From contig OX365947.1 of assembly GCA_947247005.1 (NCBI GenBank), positions 35,916,760 through 35,980,759 of the forward strand: 64,000 nucleotides of DNA. Direction: 5' to 3'. The first letter of the stretch is position 1; each line of letters begins with the position of its first letter. The stretch is from Spisula solida (taxonomy: Eukaryota; Mollusca; Bivalvia; Venerida; Mactridae). The notes under the pieces were generated by a model, which saw only the letters and a list, made by a program, of their open reading frames with translations, was not told the origin of the DNA and did not search any database. Position numbers and translations under genes: made by a program. This document shows positions 37,101-49,100 of the stretch, one piece after another.

Positions 37101-40100
37101 CTGCACATGCAACCAATCATGTGAGTAAGAACACCCATAGCTGACATGAAAAAGTAGTTCGACCGCAGTGACATTATTGACATAGTATACTCAATAATAT
37201 CAGTATACTGTATATGATTTCTGGCAATTATCAACTGGAATTAAAGTCAGTTTTGTGTAGAAAGATGACCCATGGTAACACTAAAACAGATAGTAAAATG
37301 TAGTTCCTGCTGATGGGTATCTTCTCAAAACAGGCCAAATATCAATGAAAAGTGATCTGATGAGACATTAAACACAGCATATAAACCAAATCAATGTATG
37401 ACTTATTGGGATACTATACAATTCAACTTGTATGACTAATTGTGATTGAAACATCTGGTGATTTCCTATCACTGTATGACTTATTGCAAGACTATATTGC
37501 GATAACCGGAAATTGACTTGTTTATACACTGTGTAAAAAGGTGGTCTTTATAGACAGGTTTTATAATATTGATTTTTGTTCACAGGTGGTCTTTAACACA
37601 AGTTTGACTGTAAGCAACATAGTAACAATTAATCTAATATATACTATTTCATAGTTCTACCTAAATATGTAGGTCAACACTAAACTCTGACTATAATGTA
37701 TCAATACTCGAGCATGTATGATTTTCAATACTATTTGAAGTCAGAAAATATTGGTAAATATCTATAAACAATTTAAACATCCTGTGAACACGAATAATGT
37801 CTATTTCAATCAAACTTTAAAAGCATGCATTAATGTTGTATAATTTGTATGCACTAATTTGCACTTGGTATACTGATTCATTGGCCTTGTTTAACACAGA
37901 ACACTTTTGAATGTCTTATATGAGTGTCTTCATTATCTTTTTAGTAATGCATCACATCTTGGTCACTGGGTGTCTTCAGACAGCAGGAAGTACATGAACA
38001 ATAGTCTAGGACACTGAAAACAAATAAAATAAAATTTTATTATTAAAACATTTGATACAAAAGGGACATTGTAAATAAATGTAACACTTTGTGTATGCAA
38101 CAAAATGTGCAATATTCAGTGAGATTTATCAAGTGCAAATAAGTCAAGTGTACTTAATATACTATAGCAATATAATTTAATATTGGTATCAAGATTTAAA
38201 AACTTTGCATATTATACACAAGATTCAAATTATACACAAAAATGATAATAATTGTGCAACTTCAGGTGGTTACTAAGATTGTTACAATGGAAAAACTTCT
38301 TTTTACACAATTGTCATTCCATATAAGCTATACATGATGTCAGAGGCATTTTCACTCTTTACTTTTTATAAATGATGTAAAAATGTAGCTGAGGTTAAAT
38401 CTTGGTTAGTGGGCTTGTTCATCCACATTCTATTGTTAGTCCATGTAGGTAAAGTTGATTTTTCCTCCACATGTGGAGAAGTTGTTGGATCCTTGTGGAA
38501 GGGTAATTAAGAACAAGTAAGAATACCATCCAGGAAACCAGACTTTTTAAGAGAGCCGCCGCATATAACCGCAAAAATTGTTAAACATGTTAAACCGGAT
38601 CATAAACAAGATTTTACATATATTATATACAGCAAAGTTTAAAAATTATTACCCTGTTTGCAGGTACTATATAAATAGCCAGACTGAATGCAACCATGCC
38701 TTGAGATTTTCACAATAGTACAAATAGTACGGTAGACGTTCTTTCAGACTGTGTTGTTTAATGTCTGCTTTTACACTGGTCCAGCATAATCTGAAATTAG
38801 AAATCCAAATGAATCTCAGACAATAGTTACAATAGATCACATCTTTTTATAGTTCTATACTGATACAAAGTTCTAACAATGAAATAAAAAAATCACTATA
38901 TAGATCCAGGGGTTCCACTATCTTCTGAATCTGAACAGAAGGGTCATTTTGATACATTTGACTAAATTTTACCATATTTCATAGACATAATAACCATGAT
39001 TTTAAGAAAAAAGCTTAAGGACCCTTTAAACCAAAATCTTCAGGGTCAAAATGTGGCTTTTTGGAAATTTCAAGGGTCAAAACCCCTACTCCTGAGTCAA
39101 ATGGAACTCCTGTAGATCTATAGACATTTTGGTATTATACTTTTATAGGTAATTTATAATAATAATTTGAATATATTCTGAATGCGTGACCTATGGAAGT
39201 CAAGCAAACTTAGTAAGTTATTAAGCTCCAGACACTACCAAATACTGAATAATGATGTGGAGGTCCAAGGTTTGAATACCAGGTGGGCCACTAAAAATTT
39301 TAGGAACACTTGTTTCCATCGCAGACTGATGGATCGGCCAGCATACATTTTGGCTAATCAGGCCAGGGGCCAGCCATCGGGGCTTAGAGTCTGACTGATA
39401 TAATCAAAATGTGCCTTAGACATTTGTTGGTGACCATTTGGAGCCTGTTGCCTAACCAAAGCGCTACCAAACACCGCAAACGAGCGCTTTACTGTGTCTT
39501 TGCAACTACATGCAACTGTGAAAATGTTTACGTGTCGTAAAGCAGTCCGGTGTCGTAAATATAAAAAAATAATGAATCAAACTCCCACAGCGGTTATTTC
39601 CCTTGCAATTGACGAACCTTGCTTGAACAATTCAATTTAAGATATATTTAAAGCAAAACACGCAGTCAGGCAGCGAAAAAATCGTTCTCAGAATCGTCGC
39701 AACATCCGTCGCAACAACCAGCTGCGCGAAATGATGCGCAGACGACGCAAAATCGTCAGGAGTGGTCCCCCTTAAAGCATGTTTTTGTACAGTTATATGG
39801 AGAAAAATATTTTTTTCAAAAGATTTTGTTTATATTATAGGTCAAATCATAGAAAAACCCAGTTTGTCTGTACTCTAACGCTCAGAGTTTTCATCCGATT
39901 GTCTTCAAACTTTATGACAATGCTTATGGGCATAATATCTAGGCCAAGTTCGATTATAGGCTGCTAAGGCCAAATCGGCCTAGGTCTTATTGGGTTATGG
40001 GTAGGGTGACTATTGACTCCATTTATTACTATAGTAACTGCAATACTATTGCTATTGCTGAAAGCACTATTGCGATACTATTGCAATAGTTATTGCCAAG

Positions 40101-43100
40101 AGTTGAAAACCAGAGATTAACCTGTAAATGCAAATTAGCACAGTGTAGGATATAATTTTTTTGTACATGTATAACATACTAATCTGATATCATTTATCAC
40201 GTATAGTTTTTTTTCGTGTTCAGTGGAAGAGTGTATTCATGCTTCTGGTTATAAGTTGAACGATTGCGATGTTGGTCCTTTATGGCAGTTTGATGCATGG
40301 GATTATTTCAAATAAGTTTATTAACGAGAACGGAAGTTGTTTTAAATTAATAATAAGCTTTATTTGTAAATAGGAAACTCGTAACTATCGATAGTTGAGC
40401 TAACTATCGGCGATAGTTATTGGATCGAGACTTTTACTATTGATCCATACTATTGGGACACTCTTGATCGCAATGCATCAATTTTTCGATACATCGGCCC
40501 ACCCCTAGTTATGGGCCTTTAATTACCTAAAAAGCAGTCACAATATCAATTGACATATTCCTGAGGGTCGTGGGTTCAAACCCAACTGTAACCATAATCT
40601 TTTTATTTTTATTTTTTTAAGTGTTTAGGTAATGTTTTGTCTTTAAAGCATGTACTTGTACAGTTATATGGAGAAAAATAATTTTATGCTCCCAGAAGAA
40701 ATTCGGGGAGCATATAGTCGCCGAAGTGTCCGTCCGTGTGTCCGTACGCCATCGCACTTTCTTGTCCAGGCTATTTCTCAAGAACCACTGCTCAGATTTT
40801 AACAAAACTTCATGGATAGCTTCACTACCAAGTGGAGATGCGCATATCGTCGGCACGTTCCGGTTCACTGATTATTTACACAGCTATGCCCCTTGGCAGA
40901 CTTGCACTATAAATTCTTGTCCGCCCTATTTCTCAAGAACCACTGCTCAGATTTTAACAAAACTTCAAAGATAGCTTCACTACCAAGTGGAGATGCGCAT
41001 ATCGTCAGCACGTTCCAGTTTGCTGATTATTCACACAGTTATGCCCCATGAAAGATTTGCACTATAACTGTATACTAAATTCTTGTCTGCGCTATTTCTC
41101 AAGAACCACTGCTCAGATTTTAATAAAACTTCATGGATAGGTGCAGTACCAAGTGAAGATGCGCATATTGTCAGCACGTTACGGTTTGCTGATTATTCAC
41201 ACAGTTATGCCCCTTGAAAGATTTGCACTATAACTATAAACTAAATTCTTGTCCGCGCTATTTCTCCAGAACCACTGCTCAGATTTTAATAAAACTTCAT
41301 GGATAGGTGCAGTACCAAGTAGAGATGCGCATATTGTGGGCACGTTCCGGTTTGCTGATTATTCACACAGTTATGCCTCTTGAAAGATTTGCACTATAAC
41401 TATATACTAAATTGTATAAAACTGTATAAAATAACATTTGTTGGAAAACCAAGTTGACTTGTTTGAGCATTTTTTTCCTGGGACAAACATCCCACGGGGA
41501 ACATTAACCGTCTTTGACGGCTCTTGTTTCCAAAAGATTTTGTTTTAATTATAGGTCAAATCATAGAAAAACCCAGTTTGTCTGTACTCTAACGCTCAGA
41601 GTTTTCATCCGATCATCTTCAAACTTTGTGACAATGCTTATTGGCATAATAAGCAAAGTTCGATTATAGGCCAAATCGGCCAAGGCCTTCTTGGTTTGTG
41701 GGCGTTTAATTACCAAAAAAGCAGTGACAATGTCAATTGACATATTCCTGAGGGTCGTGGGTTTAAACCCCACTGTGACCATAATCATTTTTTTTAGTGT
41801 TTAGGTAATGTTTTGTCTTTAAAGCATATATTTGTACAGTTATATGGAGGAAAATATTTTTTCCAAAAGATTTTGTTTAAATTATAGGTCAAATCATAGA
41901 AAACCCCTGTTTGTCTGTACTCTAACGCTCATCCGATCGTCTTCAAACTTTGTGACAATGCTTATGGGCATAATATCTAGGCCAAGTTCAATTAAAGGGC
42001 AAATCAGCCAAGGCCTTTTTGGGTTATGGTCCTTTAATTAAAATTAATTTGGATTTTTTTTTCATTGACCATGCTCGAAACGGCGTATTTTGTGACATTT
42101 TGGCTAGATTGTTTTAAAGTATTTTAATTCCAGTCTTGCAACTGCTGGAATGTTTCTAAGGTGTTCACTTTGCTTATATATTTAGAGAACTGTGAACACT
42201 GGCTGGTGGAGTATTGTGCGTGTGGACTTGCCATACAGCTTACAAAGCCAACCTGACTTGAAACATACTATATTGTGTATTTTACCTGTTTGCATAAATG
42301 AGTGGTGGATGTGTAGATTTATAAATTTGTCAATAGGTGTACAATTTATATATATTGTTTTAACCATGTCTTAATCGTGATTGTACAACACTTTTGAACG
42401 TGTATATATGTAGGGCTATAAAAAGGGGCTATATAAATATGGTATAATAATAATAATATTTGCTGGTATCAAGTCTCCTCAGAGTTAAAACCATGGTTGA
42501 ATTGCCATGCTTTCTGTTTTCACTACCTTGTTGTTGCAGATAGCAGCATGTACATGTAGTATGTATCAATGATCAGGTTTACCTTCTAATACATGCATCT
42601 ACTTTGTTTCAGGCCACATTTGAGAAGTTAGAATCAGAAATGAATGATGTAAATGCTAACACTGAAGCTTTGAAGAAGAACTTCCTGGAACTCACAGAAC
42701 TCAAACATATTTTGAGAAAAACACAAACATTCTTTGATGAGGTAAATTCATTACTTTCAGGGTTGTCATTAAAAAGCAGCTGTAGACCCATATGCCTGTC
42801 TCATTTGCAACTTTAGCCACCTAAAAACTTAGATAATAAACTTGTTTTAATTGATGAAATTTAATTGATGAAATAATGGGTTAGGCTGTCTCAAATTAAA
42901 AACGAGCCTGCTCAGCAAATTCTTAAGAAACCCCTGACTTTGGTTTCATTAATTATACACAATATGTTCAAACTATTTAGCTACTGCTGATATTGATGTT
43001 TTGTTTGCAAGACAGGTTTAAATTTGAAATTGACTTTGATCTGAATTTAAAGTGACAAGTAGGAATATTAAATGTATTCTCAAAGCAAGTGTTGCCATTT

Positions 43101-46100
43101 CATAGACACACTATGTCAAATATCATCTGTAATTATTATAAGCATACAAAAAACCTCTGACATCTTGTAAAATTACAACTGTTACTGACATATTTTACAA
43201 GAATCTGCATAGTCACATTTATTTGTAGTTGCGTCATTTAAATGTACATGTACTTTGAGTTTGATATAAGTAGGACTGGGACCATTTCAATATTTTGAAA
43301 CCGGTTAATTGTTGGTATGAAATCGTATTGAACCGGTTAATCGGCCGCCGTATGGAAAATGGTATTTTCTTTCATGACGACCATGTTAATGCACTTTTAG
43401 CAGCAGACGTCATGTGTGTTTATTTTATCCTTCGAGGTATAAATACCAAAATAAGATTTGTATGTTAAATATGACCATATCTGAATAAATGTATCACATG
43501 TTACCCAAACACACCAACTCACATTGCTTGTTTATGTGTCAATCAATATATTCTGGCATATTGTTGTCAAAGATATATTATATATACACAGTAACATAAA
43601 TTGATTGGCATTGTAGGATGTGTATTGTTTTAGAACGATTAGCGGTTTTGCAAAAATGAAACCGATTTCCCCTAGTAATCGAATCGTATCCGATAAACCG
43701 AGTAATCGTCCCGGTCCTAGATATAAGGTAGAACTCAGTATAAGATATATCTTATGATTGTCTATGAAATGGTACCTTGATAGACTATACTCTGTACAGA
43801 TCGTAAAATATATTTACTCTGTACTGAAACATGGTTATTTATTTTTGCTTAAAGATACTTTCTGCTTCCTTAAATTTTATGATTTTTGTCATTGCTTATC
43901 AGAAAGGGTTGCTTGTTGCTCGGTGGGTTGGGAGTTTATGTTTTAGTTAATTTGAAGGTTTTTGTTTATTAATAGTTTTAGTGCAGTGTGGTTTCAGTTT
44001 GTGTTGTGACAATGTATCTTTGATTTTGAAAAAAAAATTATCAGAGGGATCCCGGAGATAGTGCATTCTGTTTCATTTACAGTTAGAAATGGGTAACGTT
44101 TGTTTCAAATAATATTTATATTATACATGGTTATTATATGCTTTAAAATACTTTTCTTTATCCTTATTTGTTATAGTTTTTTTGTCAATAATAATCAGAT
44201 AGAACTCAAGATATTCTATGTAGTAATTTTACACATATTTTAACTGTAATTGCTTGTTTACATGTATTACAAATTACAGGGAATCAAAATTTATCCTGTC
44301 AATCAATAGCCAGGGAGAAACAAACTTGATTATGATATTAGGAAAGTTGAATGTGGAAATTTCATCAAAATTAATTTGTGTTCTATAATAAAATTATTCT
44401 CAGAAGTATTCTAGCTATTACCATGAAACTATAAGGGAATATTTTATTAGCATGTGAAGCAGTATCACTGTATGTGCACCATGGGTAATGTTTATCTGGA
44501 ACCTTGATCCCATTGCCTTATCAAACTGCTGCAAAATAGCACTATTGAGGGCTTTCCTATGTCTATGCAACACCATGTTTCCAGTGAGCAGTGCTCCTTG
44601 ATAGCATACTGTTTCTCAGCACGTTGCTAGGCATGAGCTACTGAGTATTCACTTGTGCAACATACATCTTCAGTAGAACTTTGCCGTGCAAGGGTCTGCT
44701 GGAGAGTGCTTGTCAGTAGCATATAAATATTTTGCTATGTAATGCTTTTTGGATCAAGCCATTTCCTAGCATAGCCCACTCGATATCGCTTTAGGTAGAC
44801 AATGAGCTCCTAGTTTCAACAAAATTATTTGAAACCGTAATTGTGTTGTTTTAGATTTCATATGGTTTTACAGTGCTCGAGTAATTGTGTTGTTTTATTA
44901 TGTTGCTTAAGAAATAAAAATCTGTTCTTGTATTTTGTCGGTGAATAATACATGGGCAGGAGTTCGGATGCAGAAAAATTAAATCACGAATGCGTTGCAC
45001 GAGTGATTTAATTTTCTGCATCCGAACGAGTGCCCGTGTTTTATTAATCGACAAAATACAAGAACAGAGTTTTTATTTCGATTCTTAATATGATAATATC
45101 CTGTACTATTCAACTGCCCGCATTCCCTTTTTACCCATTTGACATTGAACATAATTCCACGCTGAAATTGAGTGGCTTATTAGCTGGTACAATTACCTCC
45201 CTCTTTAATGAAAACGACCTTTGCAATTTTCTGAAGGAAATCACACATTTTAAACATTGAAACAATTTTAAAAACACAAGTATAGGGTATCTATTTCATG
45301 AAATGAAAAATATAAATGAATTGATTATCAGAAGTTTTCATGAAAGGCTTTCGAGAGTATATTGGAGTTTCTAAAAATAGATGTGTCATAGCTGTAACAC
45401 TGGATACTCGTGCAACTTGCCTCATTGAAGTTTTTACTATAAAGTTTACGTTCATTCATTCTGTATATGTCAAGTGATATGGGGCGTAAATAGTAACAGC
45501 CATTATGATAGGTATGTATTATTGCGGTAATAATACATGGCCTGGTTTGCTCTATGTGTATATGGATTAATCCGCATATCGTGTTAGAATTGTTGATACC
45601 AGTTCATTTTCAGCATTTAATTTTGTAAGCATATAGTTATCCTGTATTTACTTCACCTGTCAGTTAAGTGAGCTTTTGTAGTAGCTTTTTGATCTCGGTC
45701 GTCTTTTGTCCATTCACAATTAGCATTGGCAGTTATGAAGATACTTCAGCTTTGATATTTAGCATGAAATATCATCATCTTATACTGTACAATCATCATA
45801 CAACCATCCTACAATCATCATACAACCATCATACAACCATCATACAACCATCATACAACCATCATACAACCATCATACAACCATCATACAATCATCTTAC
45901 AACAATCATACAACCATCATACAACCATCATACAACCATCATACAATCATCATACAACCATCATACTACCATCATACAACCATCATACAATCATCATACA
46001 ACCATCATACAACCATTATACAATCATCTTACAACCATCATACAACCATCATACAACCATCATACAATCATCATACAACCATCATACAACCATTATACAA

Positions 46101-49100
46101 TCATCATACAATCATCATACAACCATCATACAATCATCATACAATCATTATACAATCATCATACAACCATCATACAATCATCATACAATCATCATACAAC
46201 CATCATACAATCATTATACAATCATCATACAACCATCATACAATCATCATACAATCATCATACAACCATCATACAATCATCATACAATCATCATACAACC
46301 ATCATACAATCATCATACAACCATCATACAACCATCATACAACCATCATACAATCATCATACAATCATCATACAACCATCATACAATCATCATACAATCA
46401 TCATACAATCATCATACAATCATCATACAACCATCATACAATCATCATACAATCATCATACAACCATCATACAATCATCATACAATCATCATACAATCAT
46501 CATACAATCATCATACAACCATCATACAATCATCATACAATCATCATACAACCATCATACAACCATCATACAACCATCATACAACCATCATACAACCATC
46601 ATACAATCATCATACTACCATCATACAACCATTATACAACCATCATACAATCATCATACAACCATCGCTGCTATCTTAATTCATTAGAAGATCATACTGA
46701 AAAACAAATGGTCCAAATGACAAGTATACCATCACTGCTCAAAGAGAATATTAATGAATACACATATGGAATGTTTATTGTGTTATTTATTGTAATACTA
46801 TCTATATTTTTAGCTTTTGTAGTTTGTTTATTTATTTTCTTATAGAGTTAAGCTTGAGTTGACATGGGTGGGGTAAATGTTGTGTTTTGTTGTACTATTT
46901 ATCAGGCTGAACATCGTAATATACAGGCAATGCATGAACCGATTGTGACAGATGACAATGTTGGCTTGCTGGGTGAGGAAGTGGCTAGGACAGGACAAGC
47001 TCTTAAACTTGGGTATGTTATTGACAATGTATTGTATGGAGATATTGACATGATCCTAACCTATATGCACGGATATATTACAAGGTTTTTGCATTAAAAT
47101 GTATCCATTTCTGCATATATAAGTTACCAGCAGTTATCTGTTCAAGTCCACAGCTTACAAGTTAACTGCCTCTGTAGTCTAGTGATAGAGAATCAGCATT
47201 GAGTGTGTAAGGTTACATGGGATGGTTTCACTCCATGGCTGTACGTGTTATAAAAAGAATAGTACTTCCCTTGCTTGTAACTCTGCAATGAAAAGGGGAA
47301 ACTGGCTTCATTCCTCTCACCCTCTCATGCTCAATTTGATATCATCAGGAATAATAAATTATGTAAAGAAAAGGACATATAATGAATGTGTAATTCATAT
47401 ATTTTGTGTTCTATTACATGTGTAAGGTAATATTGTAATACTATTATAATTGTCTGATTGATAGGTTTGTGGCTGGTGTCATTTTGCGAGAACGTATTCC
47501 AGCATTTGAGAGAATGTTGTGGCGTGTATGTCGTGGAAATGTATTCCTTAAACAAGCTGAGATTGATTCACCACTTGAAGACCCTGTCACAGTAAGTTAA
47601 CTCATTCTACTTTCTATTTTACAAGTTTTGATAAATTCCTTTCTTATCTTCCCCGTCAGCGTCTACTCCCAGTTTTCATGTCACACCAATGTCTGTTTTA
47701 AAATACTGGTAAACGATAACCAGTTATAGCCAATTAAGTGAGTGCATTATTTTTCAGTAAAACATTCTGCAATTGATTTGATTGAGAACATTGACAATAA
47801 AAAAATAATGAATTTCCATCAGACTTGGGGCTAATTACTTTACAGTTATTTTCAAATTTTTTCATTACAATTACTTTTGATTACTCATTGCTCAGCAATT
47901 GAGGACATTACATTGGCCACCCCTAATATATTTTCTTGTAAAATAACAGATAATAGGTATATGCAACATGCACAACTGTAAACTTGCTACAGTATTTTGT
48001 TTATGCTAGTTTAACTAGTAAATATAATACATGTGTTGTGTTGTTTTCAGGGTGATAAAGTTGACAAGTCAGTATTTATTATATTTTTCCAAGGAGAACA
48101 ACTCAAAACAAGAGTGAAGAAGATATGTGAAGGGTAGGCTATTTCATATTAATTATTTTAGCAAATACTTCAGTAGAGATCTGTGAATATGATCAGCATA
48201 GTTGAGTACTTGGAACTAAAGAACACTTTCAATAATGTATCTGTTACTGCTTTGCATAGTAATGTAATGTACTCAGCAATGCCGTTGGTGTTGATACTGC
48301 CATTGTAAGTGTGCTACTTAATCTTTTGTGTTGGCAACAACTTATGTACACCTGACAAGCATATATAGTATTGACTGTCACCAGGGTAATCTTGGGACAG
48401 TTCCCTGCAGGGAGGTGGGTTATGTTCTTTTGTGATATTGCGACCTCCACTGCTATAGAAGTTGTCAGATGACTATGTAAGAATATATTATGTGTTGTTG
48501 ATTCATTTTAGGAGAACAGGTTAGATTAACTGTCCGCTGTCTATTCCAGAAAAAAAGTTGAAAATAATGTAATACTTTATGATAAAATACATGTTCTCTA
48601 CCCCTACTTTGCAATTAATATAAATGTTTGCCTAATTATAGGTTTAGAGCTACATTATACCCCTGTCCAGAGACACAGTCAGAGAGAAGAGAAATGGCAA
48701 TTGGTGTGATGACACGTATAGAAGATCTCAATACGGTACGTACAATACAAAGGGTACCGCCTCCTCGATAGCCTAGTGGTTGAGCGTTTGGTTCGAGTGC
48801 GGAGGTCTCGGGTTTGATCCCTGGCCGTGTTATACCAAAGACAAAATCAAAATGGAACCAGAAATTCCCTTGCTAGACGCTCAGCATAAAAGGGAAACTG
48901 GCTTCTTTTCTCTGATACCCTGATGGCAATGGATAACATCACAAATGAGGTGTCGAGAATGATTAATATAAGTTGGAAAAACTTGTTTCACAATCAACCT
49001 TAAATAAATTAGTATAAACTAATACAAGGGGTGAACATGCATATAAATAAAAAGTACTAAATATTTCCAACAACCAGGTTTAAACAATCCTACAATTATG

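Larger units (their letters stand above)
34700..39771. mobile_element. 5.07 kb TTAA-flanked element with GGGGGCCCACTCCTGA ends
   Basis: GGGGGCCCACTCCTGA matches the mirror of TCAGGAGTGGTCCCCC at 15 of 16 positions, and TTAA lies on each side (34696-34699, 39772-39775). It shares its left TTAA with the 896 bp element. The inside has no recognisable transposase and carries nested repeats (hairpin-headed at about 36650-37065, a MITE at 38907-39112, an end of the GGAGCCTGTTGCC family at 39437). It is non-autonomous or strongly decayed. Confidence 0.75.
33780..41897 (+). repeat. 2,142 bp duplicated segment, copy B, split by TTAA elements
   Basis: Its first 20 bases (GTTAATGTTTTGTCTTTAA) are at 33780-33799; after two inserted elements it resumes at TTAAAGCATG (39772) and runs to 41897, where the original flank AGAAAACCCC follows. 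Confidence 0.9.
31338..42030 (+). repeat. ~345 bp tandem array (interrupted)
   Basis: Units share TCATCCGATCGTCTTCAAAC, CATAATATCTAGGCCAAG, TATTCCTGAGGGTCGTGGG and TTGTCTTTAAAGCATG in fixed order. Once inserts are subtracted, the spacing between successive TCCTGAGGGTCGTGGG copies (31577, 32441, 33628) is about 345 bp. Each unit has a perfect T-arm-like hairpin (GTGGG TTCAAAC CCCAC), as in a tRNA B box. The array has been interrupted by hAT-like, hairpin-headed and TTAA elements. Confidence 0.75.

Noticed and set aside
45668..46687. 339-codon open frame of [14 protein letters not shown] repeats
   Set aside because: It is produced by the 11-bp minisatellite, whose unit has no stop in any forward frame. 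It lies inside a V-ATPase intron.
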